The notes under the pieces: model-generated | The model's database searches: none | What the model was told of the DNA's origin: nothing | What the model saw: the letters and a program-made list of their open reading frames with translations, nothing else | Part shown: positions 44,964-57,255 of the stretch, in pieces | Layout of the letters: every line of letters begins with the position of its first letter | Numbering within the stretch: position 1 is the stretch's first letter | Assembly: GCA_003971905.1 (NCBI GenBank) | Contig: RSEE01000077.1 | Coordinates: 1-64,000 of the forward strand | Reading direction: 5' to 3' | DNA from: Moniliella sp. 'wahieum' | Taxonomy: Eukaryota; Basidiomycota; Moniliellomycetes; Moniliellales; Moniliellaceae | Length of the DNA stretch: 64,000 nucleotides | Position numbers and translations under genes: made by a program

Positions 44964-46565
44964 TTTTCTCTCCAATCTTCGTGTCGCCTTTTGCTGGATA
45001 CGGCAGCCTCCGCAACTAAGGCGACGGTCGAGTTTTTGCTTTGCCGTTTTCGTCATAGTCTGCTTTGCTACTTTGTCTGGCAGCTTTTGGCGTTTCTATG
45101 CCCCATGCCTACCTTTCTCGGGGGTTATATCGCGCCATGCGTGGATCGCTCCACGCATAAGCAGTAACTCTCAAAAAGCCTGGTCTTTTCTCTATGAACC
45201 CAGGGTGGAATGCCATCACTCCAAGCCTTGCATTGTTTCGCAGGTAGTATATACATGCTTTACACGACGCAGGACATCGGCACACTCGAATAGGGCCAAC
45301 GTAGTGCATTGTTGTGTTTGCAGTGCCCCAGTAGTTGCCAAACAGCATGTGTCAGTTCAGGAATACAGTTTGTACTTGCAATGACCATCTGTCAACAGTC
45401 CATATTGAAGTCTTGTGCGACTGACTTTTGTTTAGCTCTTGCCAAGCTTGAACCAATCGCTCTGGTACCAACCTGACTGGGTCTGAGATGGTCAATTCAG
45501 CCTCCACGGCAGCTTGGCGTCGCAGGGCGCACAGATTTGCGTGAACCGCTATAGCCTGGACCCACGTTAACTTTGAGAGTTTCGTATATATGCTCAGCGT
45601 GCCTATACGTTTAGTGTGAGCGTCTGCCTGCTCGGCTTCGAGACTGCAGCGGCATGAGCGGCATTATGGACTTTGGCCTCGGCTTGCACTTCCGACCACT
45701 GATAACACGGTCGAGCTCTAGTACACCAGCTGTGTCGGGTCATCTGCATGGGTTCCACGCCCTTTTCAGTTCCTGATGAGGAGATGAGGTTGAGAATGTA
45801 AGCCGTATGGGGACGATGAGAACGAAGTCAGCGAAGCAACACTGGGAACAATGTACTTGGAGCACGGGGGATTCTTTGCGGGTGCCGCGAAGTCATATTA
45901 ATACCGACTGTACTACGCGGCTCAGCTGTTCATTGCGCATCGGTTCATGGTATGTGCCATGGCGGTTGTATTATGCAAAACGTGGGTAGACCAGAAGTGA
46001 GAGTCGTCCAGTGTTGATCAACGAGATCACCAGCACACAGCTCCCAGCACTTTGTGTGCTCCTAAATTGTCGGTCGGGTCCGAAAGGGCCGGCATGAAAC
46101 TGCCTAGCGGGCTTTGCCAGAAGCGGCCTGACGCCAGAGAAGGGTGACAATCCCAAGAGAGTTTAAAACGGTCCAGGTCCCCACTTGAGCTGTGACAGTT
46201 GTCAACTGGTGGACGCACCAACGGTGTTGCTGCCTCTGGGAGGGCAAATGGGTAGAAAGTGGGATGCGACTGGAGGAGGCCGGTGACCGGTGATGCATGC
46301 ATGATGGAGAGGACGGGACCAAGTACGTCTGTCTAGAAGAGCTCAATAAACGTTAAACCGAGATTTGAACAAATGCAACCTGGGGCGTCTCACGCGTGGT
46401 CGTCACCGAATCCGCGTCGCGCTTGCCTACGCGCACGCGTTCTCCTGGCGTCTATGCGATTCTTGTTCGCGTACAGGGCAAAGAGAGAAAAAGGGACAGT
46501 GCGTGGTGTGGTTGTGCTTGCTTCCGTACCCCCACCACCATCCACTCGTCCCAGCGTTAGTGACA
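44964..46565. other. Intergenic region between eL19 and dUTPase
   Basis: 1.6 kb, AT-richer, with only short frames. Just before the dUTPase start, the leader is rich in CACCACCATCCACTCGTCCC. Nothing else supported. Confidence 0.5.
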
Positions 46566-47232
46566 ATGCCAATCACTACGACTACTACTTCGCCCACCAA
46601 GCGGGCTGCCGAAACCAGCGAAGAGGCTCCCCAGAAGGTGGTGAGAGTGGATGAGCCAGTGGGTACACTGCAGGTGCAGCTCGACCCTGCTCACCCCAAC
46701 GCCAAGCTGCCAACCGGGGCAGCGCCCTGGCCGCCGGGCTGGACCTATACGCATCGGACAAGGCGGTCATCGCCCCCTGGTCTCGTGCTGTTGTGCAGAC
46801 GGGCATTCGCATCGCCATTCCGCCGGGGTGCTACGGCCGTGTGGCTCCGCGCTCGGGTCTTGCCGTCAAGCACGGGATCGACAGGGTGCCGGCGTTGTTG
46901 ACGCTGACTACGCGGATTGTTGGTGTTGTGCTATTTAACCTGAGCCCCGATGCGTTTGAGAGTAAGTTATGGGCTCCATTCTTTGTCTTGCTCACACTCT
47001 GACCCCTCGCCTCGCTCTCACAGTCAATGTCGGGGACCGCATCGCCCAGCTCGTTTTGGAGCGTATCCACTTGGCCGAGGTCACGCAAGTCGAAGTAAGT
47101 CACGCAATCGTGGATGCTCAGCACAAGTACGTTCTAGCTGACTTTTTCTTTCTGTATCCTTTGCAGTCTCTCGACGAGACAGCCCGCGGTGCGGGTGGGT
47201 TTGGTTCCACAGGCGGCTTCAACGGAAAGTAA
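46566..47232 (+). CDS. DUT1: Deoxyuridine triphosphatase (dUTPase)
   Basis: Hydrolyses dUTP to dUMP, keeping uracil out of DNA and supplying dTMP synthesis; a homotrimer. From ATG 46566 (MPITTTTTSPTKRAAETSEE): VQLDPAHPNAKLPT, then (shifted) SALAAGLDLYASDKAVIAPW, QTGIRIAIPPGCYGRVAPRS and GLAVKHGID. The uracil-pocket motif is GAGVVDADY in another frame; then IVGVVLFNLSPDAFE, VNVGDRIAQLVLERI, and the C-terminal motif 5 ARGAGGFGSTG. All five motifs are present. Introns: about 46961-47021 (GTAAGT) and 47096-47166. Two one-base shifts flank motif 3. Confidence 0.93.
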
Positions 47233-48184
47233 ACATATGTCTACATGAAGGGGGAAACTCTTTGCGCTTGACCGATTGCGTTTAACGATCTCTCCCCAAT
47301 TGGACAAATACGTCCGACTCGGACGATATTCCCAGCTTGACACCGGATCAGTAGTTCAAAGGACGATTCCGACCGGGCGTCATAACAACAGATATAGCCT
47401 GCAACTGTCTTGGCCCCCTTTCCTGTGGCCAAAACATAGTTGCCAGGAAGCCGCGGGGGGGGGGGGGGGGGGGTCGGGAGTGAGCTACGATACCCAATGC
47501 GGACTGGGGTGCCAGTCAAATACGGATCAGATCGTATGTCCACTCTGCAACCCGGCTAGGGGGACGACAACTGGTCGATCGAAAGATATCCAGTGCCAGT
47601 TGGATTGGTATATACAGCGAATTGTACTAAGACCGGTGTTTCTCCTTCAACCCAGTCTATTGCTTACCCGAAATGTTGTCCTAGATTTCTCCCATGTTCA
47701 TCCATTGCGGTCTCACCCTAAGCCCAATGGCTCAGGCGTCGCTACAGACATAGCAGCATAATGGTGGTGGTGGGGGGGGGGGGGGGGGTAGCGTCAGCTC
47801 GTTCTTGATCGACGCAAGAGATCTAAATTTGCGGTGCCGGCACTCCTATAGTCATTTCTAACTGTGTACAGTAGCGCAACAAGACGTGGTTCCGGCGATC
47901 GACCGGTTGGCAGCCTGAAGGCGCAAAGGGAGGCAGGCGGGCTGGCATCCCTCTGCATCCGCACGACGGCAGCCGGGCTACTGCTGCCGTAATTGATAAT
48001 TGAACTGTGCCGCCTCGCCGTGCTGATCTAGATTAACGCCGGATTGAGCGCTTAATCCCAATCCCCGATCCTTGCCGAATTCGTTCAGCGCACAACCATC
48101 AGCTGCTGCGGACATTGAGCTGCACTGCTCTTACCGCTCATCGCCCTCCCCGCCTTTCCCTGCTCCGTGTGCTGGCCACCCATC
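47233..48184. other. Intergenic region with two long poly-G runs
   Basis: Contains G19 at 47455-47473 and G17 at 47772-47788, the latter after GGTGGTGGT. No coding region supported. Confidence 0.6.
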
Positions 48185-50121
48185 ATGACACCTCCCACCC
48201 CAGTTCCTGCCGCCCTCCAGGCGCAGCTCAAGGACCCGCAGGCTGCCCGCCTCTTGTCACTCGCAGGCGGCACCCTCGTTGCCCTGAGCGCCGGCAGCAA
48301 CTATGCCTTCTCTTCTTTTGCGCCTCAGTTGCAGGAGTCGCTCCACCTCACGTCGACCCAGATCAACATAATTGGTCTTGCAGGCAACATGGGTGTTTAT
48401 CTCTCGGGGCCCCTCTGGGGCACCTGGGTCGACCAGCACGGCCCCCGCCTCGCCCTCTTGTTGGCTGCCAGCCTCGTTGCCCTGGGTTACGGTGGCTTGT
48501 CTTTCTTTGCTCCCAATGGCCCACACAGTGATTCAGGCTCTTCGGCGCTGCAAGAGCCTCCCGAGACGGCCCCCTTACCGTTCTCGCCCCTCTCTTCTTT
48601 GCTCTGGCGACTGGAGTGGCCAACTCGGCGCCTTGGCAGCAAGTATGAACGCTCAGGCCAAGTCATGGGGTGGAAACCGCCGGGGAACGCCACAGGTATT
48701 GTGCTTGCTGGCTTTGGGCTGAGTGCGGCCTTCTACTCGACCTTGAGCTCCACATTCTTTGCCGACAGCCCACGCAACTATCTTCGTTCTATCGCTACCA
48801 TCTCTTTCTTGGCTTTTGTTTCTGGCACATTTGTCATTCGTATCCTGCCCCCCGTCCATCGGCACGCGCACCACCATCACCGTCCTACTCTCCCCCCACT
48901 CAACATGGGCTTCAAGCGGGCGATCACGCCTCAACTTTGCCGGCTCGCGTGCGCACCTTATCGGCCCTCAGTCCCGCTCTCGTTCGCGGTCTCTCTCGCG
49001 GCCTTATACGCGCCGCCGTACCACATCTGAAGTGAGCGCGTTGCCCTGGTCTGGGACCTCGGTAGCATCAGGGGCCAATTCATCTTCCGATTCCGAGGAA
49101 GAGGAGGGTACTACGCTTGCGGCCGACGTTGAGCAATCGGAGGTTATGGCGCGGTGGGGGACCGGTCTAGGACACAGACTCCCTCCCTGGGTCAGCTGGC
49201 CCATAGCCTGCCTAGCGGTGAAGCACTGCCTGATCCGCAGTCCTTGGATATTACCGGTTGGGACCTGCTGCGTGACTATGACTTTTGGCTGCTTTACGCT
49301 CATGGCTATCGTATCGGGCGCTGGACTGTTGCTGATCAACAACGTCGGAACCATCACTCGTACTCTCTACCGATCGGGCCTCAAGCACCCCAAGTCACTC
49401 TTCGCCGAGACAGAGTGGGCGGTGCCTTTGGCGCAGATGCGGTGGCGGCGTTGACTGGCGCGTATGTCCCACTAAAGGGGGGGAAGAAAAAGCAAGCTGA
49501 GCGAGCCGCCGAAGTGCATCGGCTGCAAGCTCAGCAAGTAAGTGCCATCTCGCTTGGTAATGCAGTGGGGCGGATTGCAATCGGTGTGCTGGCCGATTTT
49601 GCTGTGAGCCTGGTGGGAGGACAAGAAGAAATTCGAGTCTGGCTGCTGGCCCCCGTTTGCGCTATGGCAGTTGCCTCGCAACTGTTTGCGGCCTATCCAG
49701 GCGCGGTTGCTACCGTTCCGGCTCTTTGATCCTCAGCAGCTCCACGGGAGTGATGTATGGTACGCTGTTTGGTATTTGCCCCTCGCTCAACCTTGAGTTT
49801 TTTGGCCTGGCCAACTTTAGTGCCAATTGGGGCATCCTTTCTCTTGCCCCCGTTGTGGCCGGCAACACATTTAACCTGATCTTTGGCTCGGTGTACGATT
49901 CGCACGTACGCCAAACTCCCGGCGCCCACGAGTGTCTGCAGGGGGAAGAATGCTACCGCTCCACCTTTGTCATTACGGCCTACTGCGCCATTGCCGCTTG
50001 CGGTCTGGCTGCTGGACTGATCTGGCGGGGGACGCTTTACGTTGTCCTCGTGAAGGCGTCAGACAAAATGAACCACTCCCCCCCAATCCACTCCTGCGAC
50101 CGTTCCCATCATCTTCTCTGA
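48185..50121 (+). CDS. Major facilitator transporter, nodulin-like/Mch1 type
   Basis: A 12-span transporter; yeast Mch1 relatives are vacuolar, substrate unknown. From ATG 48185 (MTPPTPVPAALQAQ): RLLSLAGGTLVALSAGSNYA then FSSFAPQLQESLHLTSTQIN and IIGLAGNMGVYLSGPLWGTW form the first spans of the nodulin-like domain. Then GPRLALLLAASLVALGYGGL, GNATGIVLAGFGLSAAFYST and TISFLAFVSGTFVIRILPPV. A long acidic/serine-rich central loop (49020-49140) follows. The second half includes WLLAPVCAMAVASQLFAAYP, LNLEFFGLANFSANWGILSL, NLIFGSVYDSH and FVITAYCAIAACGLAAGLIW. Frame shifts near 48560, 48860, 49290 and 49700. Family by pattern; substrate not inferable. Confidence 0.82.
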
Positions 50122-50604
50122 CCGCTATCCCAACTATTGGAACATTTTGCCTTTGTGTCCTCTTCGTTGCCTCTGCTCGCAGGCCTTCAAGTGTAATGAG
50201 CCCCTTTTATCTGCTTTGGACGTGCACACCTCCAGCCCACTAGCGAAATGCATGACCCCCAAAGGGGGGACATCGCCGTGTTGGGACAGGGATTCTGGAG
50301 GGCATGGTATCAGTGGGGCAGACGTGCTGGTACGTGTGCGTAGGCTTATCGGCAGGGATACAGATGCAGGTCACAAGGGTGGGGCAAACTGTGGCAAGCG
50401 CCATGGCGTGCCAGCGCTGACATAAGAAGGGCGCTGCCGCCCATTCACGCACAGGGGCGGTGCGGATGGGAGAGTGGGTGGGGCGGCGGGCGGCGCAGTG
50501 CGGGGGAACAGGAGATGCGTGGGGGCTAAAGTTTGTGGATCCTCCTGGGCCGCCCAACACCACCGCCATCGCCATCCCCCCCAGCGCCTGTGCGGCATCC
50601 AGCC
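50122..50604. other. Intergenic region before the CC1-box protein
   Basis: Plain sequence with no motif I can support; it probably contains the promoter and 5' leader of the next gene. Confidence 0.5.
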
Positions 50605-53600
50605 ATGGCCCAGGCTACGCCCCGCGTCGCCATCGCCATCGCCCGCGCCCCCACCCCGCACACACGACCCCGCCGCCCTCCCGGCGCCCGCCTTACGAGT
50701 CGGACCTGGGCATCGACCTGACGTCCCTGCAGACCGAGCTGGCACGCCATGCCAAGCTCGCCAACCGTGCATCACGCGCCCCCTCCCGCCTTGGCTCGGC
50801 TCCATGGAGGATGACGCCATCCGCTTCCCTACCGCGCTCAGGGCTCCGCCCCCGGCTCGTAGCACGTCGGCATCGCATCCATCCAGCCCCTCTGTCTTCC
50901 ACCGACTCCAGCTCGGACACAGGTTCAGACAGGAAACTGAAGGCGACTCGGACGCATACGAACATCTGCCGCGCTACGAGCTACAGGCCATGCTCCGAGA
51001 AGCTAAGCGCATGATCAAGCAGCGCGAGCGCGACCTCGAACTAGCAGCTCGCGTGGGTACCGCACTGGTCAATCGCAATTTGAGTTTAACCAAGCATTCC
51101 AACCACTCCCGCACCTCCTCCCCACCAGTCGCGGTCATCACTCTGTTGCAGGGTCCCAACAGCGCCCGTATACCCATTCTCATACCCATCTGATTCCCGC
51201 TTCCACCCCACTCCACCCCACTCCCACTCCACTCATTCCCGCACCCACTCTTCTGTCCATACCCGTACCCTCAGTGACATGCTCAGCGACCAGCCGTCGC
51301 GCTCCCCAGCCCGGCATTTACCTCAGATCGGTCATGACCACCGCCTGCGCCACACTTCCTCCTTGTCCGTTGATTCGACCAACTCAATGGACCTTCATAC
51401 CCACGACTACTTTGGATCACTCGGCCGGTCTCCCCTCGCCAGGGATGGTCATGGACCTGGCGGCCACCACAGCCGAAGTGTATCGGATATGAGCAGTGCC
51501 TTCTCCGAGCATAGTTCTGCTATGTGGCCCAATCTGGGTGACGACACCTTAGTGGCGCTATCCCCCAACCTGGTACGGGACCCGATGGCCACCATGCCCC
51601 GTCTGCCCGGCTCAAGTTTGACGACGACGAAGTAACGCGGGCTCATGCCCGCGAGGCGGAGACGCAACGCCGATTGGCATCGTTGACGGAAGAAAATTCG
51701 ATCCTGCTCGAGCACTAACTCAGCTTCAAAACGAAACCGAACGCAATCATCGGGACGGAGGGCGTAAGCTTCGTTCGTTGGATCACGAACTGCAAGAGCT
51801 GCGAGACGAGTTGGATGCCGTCATGGAACGCAATGCCGAGCTCGAGCTACAGACCAAGACCCAACAGACTTCCTTAGACCTGCATTCCCCCAATACCCCT
51901 GACCGGTCTGGGTCCGCTGAGCATCATCATGGGTGGTACACCGAACTCTTATGGCTGGTCTTGACTCGCTGCACGACCTGCAAGGCGTGCTCCCCCTTGG
52001 CCCGCACTCCACCCAAGAACAAAAAGCACCCTTGAGCCCCACCACCACCACGCATCCGCCCTGGATGGGGACGAAGATTTGACCATGGTCGCGCCCAATG
52101 ACGATCCTGTTACTATGCCCGCGGCACCCTATCCACCAACCAAGGCGAGAAGAGCATGTCGAGTGATGATATGGGCCATGGCGAGGCTGGCATGAGCAGT
52201 GTAGCCGTGGAGTCACAATGCTGCCCTTCGCAAGTTCGCTTCGGGGCGGGGCCATTCGCGACACACTTCCCATGCATCACACGCTTCTACGCATCGCATA
52301 CATCACATACATCGGCAGAGCGAGGCACGGGCCAACCAAGAGGAAATGGACCAGCTCGTCAAGCGTCTCTTGGCCAAGATCGAGGAGCTGGAGAAGACCA
52401 ATCTGGAAATGACCCGAGCCGGATATGCTATGGACGGTCGCCTGGGTCAAGCATTGAGGACAATGAACGGTTAAGGGATGCGTACCAAGCCATTGAAGGT
52501 GGTAGTGGACCGTTCGATTCCAGTCATACCAGCATAACAAGCCCTCTACCGCAGACACCGCGTTCTTACAAGCCCAGCGAGCGCGGGGTTGGCAATCGGT
52601 ATGCCATTGCAGCGCAACGATTGGTCAACGATGTGATCCAGACCGAACTTGATCCTTCTTCCCCCGAAGCCGAGAGGGAGAGCGAAAGGGCATCATCCGA
52701 AGCGGACACGGAGGTGGCGGTGCAATCGCCGTTGCAGTTCGTTCGGACAGGGGGGAGGGAGACCATACGATGGAGGTGATGGACATGTTGCGTGAGATCG
52801 ATGAGCTCCGCCTGGGTCCCGAGGAGGGGGGTAATGACGAGTAATTGGACCCAGGCCGATGAGTTGCAAGCGGAAATGGAGGACGACATTGCCTTGGTTG
52901 CAGCTGGTGACGGCGGTACTCATCCGACCACAGTGGAAGATGCGGAAGACGAGGACGATGTTCATCCTGAACATGCGGAAGCACGACTTCGTTCTTTCCT
53001 TGGCCAAGACCTGGAGGGCACAAGTCATGATGACGAGCACGTGTTGCCCTTGGGTGCTCTGCGTAAGCCGACGGTAGGCACGACGGCCGATGGGTATGAC
53101 TTGATCAGTGCGCGACCAAACGCTGCCCCTTATTATGGGCTGATGACGAGGACTACGGTAAACCCATCACGTTGCAGCAAGCGGCCGAATACGGACTGAT
53201 TGACCGCCGTAGCGCTCGGGGCCTAGTGGGAAGCGGATGGATGATCTTTGTTGCGCTGCGTCGGGCTTTGGGCCTGTTGCCCTACACTGAGCGCAAGAGG
53301 GTCACTTCCATCAAGCCTACTACTGACCTAGGCCGTGCCTTAGCCCTCACTCCCAATCCACCGCATCTTCGCATCCAGAGCGCTGACCAACTCGAGGCCG
53401 AGGCCGAGTTGCACCGTCTCCTCCACATGCGTCGCCTGGAATTTGAGAAAGCGGTTCGCCGCATGCGCCGTCGCTCCTCTTCGTCCGTCGCTGCACCCTC
53501 TCTGGGAGCAAACACGCGGAGTTCAACGGTGACCTCCCCCTCGACGGTTTCCGTGTCGCAGGGCTTGTCCAACTCCCTTTCGCTCCAGACTTCCCCTACG

Positions 53601-54193
53601 TACGACCGGGGTAAGGGGAAGGCCAGGGAGTTGTCTTCCCCCCTTGGAATGGTGTCGCGCGCAAGCACGCGGTGGGATGTCCCGATTGAAGTATCGGATT
53701 TACCCGATTACCGTGGGCGTCCCAATACGTCCTTGTCCTACGCCAGCACCAGTGGCTGATTGACGAAGCGACCGACCGCATGTATGTTAAAATGCCCAAG
53801 CCCAAGTCGAGGCAGGTGACCCATACCAAGAAGCTGCCCACATCGTTGAGCCCCTTGGCCGCGACGGGCATGAAAAGCGAAAAGTCACTTTTGTTCCAAG
53901 CTGTGTCGGAGCCGCAGACGGTGGTTGCGAATGCTAAAGCCAAGGTGGATGCCGTTTCCAATGAAGTGGCTACGATGGTGTCGACGTGGGCCACCTTTAC
54001 CTCCATCATTGTCTGCGCTGGGGTGTACATGCTATCGTACGTCCCCCTTCTCTCTTTTACCTCAACAGATAGAATGGCTGACCGGATGATTCGCTTGTCA
54101 CCAAAGGCATGGCCCCCGTCGGGTGTTAACACTGCGCCAGAACCCGATACCCAGTCGGTCATCTCCACCTTGACTCACAAAGCTACTGATTAG
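50605..54193 (+). CDS. Coiled-coil protein with CC1-box and C-terminal anchor
   Basis: Possibly a motor-cargo adaptor. ATG 50605; YESDLGIDLTSLQTELARHA near 50695; LPRYELQAMLREAKRMIKQR leads into RDLELAARVGTALVNRNLSL (51028-51087). That block matches the CC1-box of TRAK/HAP1/BICD adaptors: AAxxG (AARVG, 51044-51058) followed by LxxxNxxLT. Further coiled coil: LDHELQELRDELDAVMERNA (51778), EEMDQLVKRLLAKIEELEKT (52344). Then acidic linkers, a basic/conserved block (PITLQQAAEYGLIDRR, RGLVGSGWMIFVALRRALG, 53165-53270) and a Ser-rich region. A hydrophobic segment, STWATFTSIIVCAGVYMLS (about 53980-54035), near the end is a probable membrane anchor. At least six frame shifts; it could be two genes split near 52800. 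No full-length homologue comes to mind. Confidence 0.6.
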
Positions 54194-55824
54194 CTTTGCA
54201 TCGTTTGTTTGTTTTACGATGCTGTCCCCGCGTTTTTTCTTTTCTTTTCGCTGTTTTGCTTGTCTCCTTTCACTCTGGTTCCTCGGCTGTTCTCCTTGAC
54301 GTTTCGCCACGTCCCGGATGCCTTGCCTTACCTGTCCTCCTGTGACATGTGACATGTGAGTGGCGACCCATCTCCCTCGTTCCTTTCGGTTTCCAGGCTT
54401 CTTCCTACGCATGTGGTCGCCGCTGTGGACGATTTGAACCTTGGCTTTTTTTTCTTTTTTCCCCTTTGCCGGGCACATAAGTCGAGACTACTACGAGTAC
54501 CAACCCTCTCCTGTGTGGTTTTTGTCTTCTTGCTCCCCATACACATTCCCCCCTGTTCTTCTTCTTGGCAATACCCTCCTGATACTACCCCTCCCTCCTC
54601 CGCTCTACTTCTACCCTGGATGACTCCTTTGCCCCCCATTTCATTTTTTACGATCGCTCTGTTGAGTACGCGCTGCACGACCTCTCCCACTTGCCCCTTG
54701 TCTGTCAACCCATTCCATTCCATCCGAGCTCTTTTTCTGCCCTGCTCCTCCCATTCTGGAGATACAGCATCTTGAGCGCAAGTAGTTTTCGATCGGAAGA
54801 AACAGCTTGGGCTCATGGAATGGACAATGGAGAATGGACCTTGGAATCAAGGCGGAATCGATTTGATGAAGATTTTGAAGCTTGTGAGCGCTGAGCCTGG
54901 TCAGCTTGATGCTTGTGATGTTTGTGAAGCTTGGACCAACCGAGACGCCTTCGGAACTGGGACAAGATCTAAGGTCTAGGATCCTTGGCAACCCCGAGGC
55001 GATGCAATGATTACGCTGATGCAACGCTGGAATTTGGAAGAGTTCGTATAAGATGGCGGCCGGGATGGCCAAAAGGTAATAGTAGAGCATAGGTGATAGG
55101 AGTAGGAACAACAGTAGGAGCGGGGGGGGAGGTTTCTCTCTTCAATTCAGCTTCACCAATACCAACACCAGCACCAGCTCACTGACCGGTCCCCTGAGGC
55201 CTGACCGATCACTATCAAGTTGATCTGTCAAGATCAAATCCGACACCTGCCCACACCCGAGCAGTTTGTCCAAGCCGAAGCGTCACTTCTGACAGCGAAG
55301 GCTGAGCTGACGGCTGACGGTGCGACGGCTGACGGCTGACGGCTGGGTGCGCGAAGCAACCCCCATTTGGGCGATACCTGAGCTAGCTATACCCAAGTCT
55401 AGTAACTGCTGGGGTACTCAGGCTGAGTACTGGTACTGACCTCCCCAAAATCCCGTTGGATGGGCAGCCAAGGGTGCGTAAAAAATGGTACGGCACGGCA
55501 CGGTGGAGGTGGAGGTGGACCTATACTGCGCCTGCATGTTGCATCGATAGAAATCCAATCCATAACCAAACCCGTGGTACCACTGTAGGCAGGCGATCGC
55601 TCCTACCCGAGTACTGAGTTCAGTACAGAGGAGACACAGTCCGGAAACAACACAGCAGACACAAAACGGAATACAAGAAAGGTCGCCTCTTCCCGCCAGC
55701 CGCATCGCACAGCACTTCCCAACCAGGTGACACAGGTGCAGGCACAGGCACATAGGCACATAGGCACATAGGCATAGAGGCACATCCGCCCATGCACATC
55801 TGCCCTGGACTCGAGGCTAATTAA
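54194..55824. other. Intergenic region between coiled-coil gene and Cdc50
   Basis: Pyrimidine-rich 3' flank (54200-54760), GACGGCTGACGGCTG words (55290-55345) and the GGCACATA repeat (55738-55780). No gene supported. Confidence 0.55.
55738..55780 (+). repeat. GGCACATA tandem repeat
   Basis: Five imperfect 8-bp units, GGCACATA with GGCACAGG and GGCATAGA variants. Confidence 0.75.
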
Positions 55825-57255
55825 TCATTGCTGGAACGGCTGAGGCTTGTTCCAGGACAAGTGCTTGGGGTCGCCCAAACGTTTGGGGCTGAACAATTGC
55901 AGAAGCGTAATGGTCAGGGCGATGGCAAAGCAAAATGCCGCGACGGAGAACATGGAAATTCCCAAAAAGTGGTTACGGCCTCCGGTCCAGTTGGCCGTAG
56001 AGATAACAAAGCTCTTGGTTCCCTTGAAGCGCGCGACGGGGTAATTGTCTTCGACTTGGACGCGGTATATGCCCGCGGTGAGGTCCTGATCGTCATTGCG
56101 CATATACAGTTGCGCAGCACGGTAGCCCGGCCGTGCGCATCCACACAGCAAAGTGCTCGTTGCCTTCGGGATTAAAGAAATTGGTCTCATTGTACATGCC
56201 CGACGGAATCCCAAATCGGCCCTTGGCACCTTGCCAATCGGAGGCGGCGCCACATCATCGTACCGGTACTTGGACCGAATGTACTTCTTCATCTCGCCGG
56301 ACCAGACAATGCCCTTCTCACTCATGGGGACGTTGTCACCCCCACGTCCGTCCCGGCCAGACAGACGCTGAATCGGGGTAAAACGTATCTACAATACAGG
56401 GTTAGCCCAGGCGCAACAGAAGCAAATGGAAAAAGACAGAGAAGGCGCAAAAGAAGAGAGAGAAGAGAAACGAACCATTAAACACGCTGTTGGGGATCAA
56501 ACCACAGGGGTAGATGGGCACTTCGATCGTGCTCCCATTGGGGTAGGTGCGGTAAAAGTTATGGACAGGCTTGCAGGTCTGCTTCTTGAGCTTGTGAACC
56601 GAACGGCGGTGACCAAGAAGCTGATCGTAATCCATCGAGCGCAGGTAACGCGGGGGCTTGTAATAGTTGGTCAATTTGTAGTAGAAAAACACGGACTTTT
56701 TCATGTCGAGCGGGACATAAAAGTCCACCTGGCACACTTTCCCATTGGGTGCGCTCGGACTGTCAACCCAGGACCATTGCGGGGCAGGCCACGAGGAGGA
56801 AGCATTAGGAGCCTGTCGGCATCGACACGGTACTCGTACTTGGGCATCGGCTCGGGAGTTGCACTTTGACGGAAACAGTCCGTGTAGTCAAACGTCAACT
56901 CGTTGACTTTTGGCTGTCGACATAGAGCACCGCCCCGAGCGGCGCAAGCAGGACCGCAGCAAAGAAGAAGATGCAGATGGCGAGATTAGGGGTGAAGATG
57001 GGTTCCCATCGGGAAGACGCTGTTGGCGCAGGCGCGAGTCTAGGCAGGCGGACGCGCGGGTGAGGAGGGACGTGGGACGGGGAGCACGTGGTCAGCAGCA
57101 GTACGTAGCAGCGCTTGGACATGTACATGGGCAGGAGGGACATCGCGTACCGAGTGGAGGCTTTCGAGGAAGCTTTTCTTCTGCTTGCTGGCGGAGGTGG
57201 CGGAGCGATTGGACTGGGAGTCGTCGTCCTTGGGCTTGCGCTTGAAGAGAGCCAT
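55825..57255 (-). CDS. CDC50: Cdc50/Lem3 family P4-ATPase beta subunit
   Basis: Chaperone and non-catalytic subunit of lipid flippases, needed for ER exit and phospholipid asymmetry. From ATG 57255: MALFKRKPKDDDSQSNRS, an intron, then RLRQQRLPD and EPIFTPNLAICIFFFAAVLL then APLGAVLYVDSQ, the first membrane span. Ectodomain: NELTFDYTDC, CQVDFYVPLDMKKSVFFYYK, LTNYYKPPRYLRSMDYDQLL, CGLIPNSVFN joined by an intron (about 56390-56475) to DTFYPDSAS, then KGIVWSGEMKKYIRSKYRYD. The end reads NWTGGRNHFLGISMFSVAAF, CFAIALTITLLQLF (second span) and KPQPFQQ. Paired cysteines and glycosylation sites (NGS/NDT region, NWT) fit. Frame shifts near 57010, 56780 and 56200. Divergent from the MBOAT gene across 530 bp. 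Confidence 0.92.
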
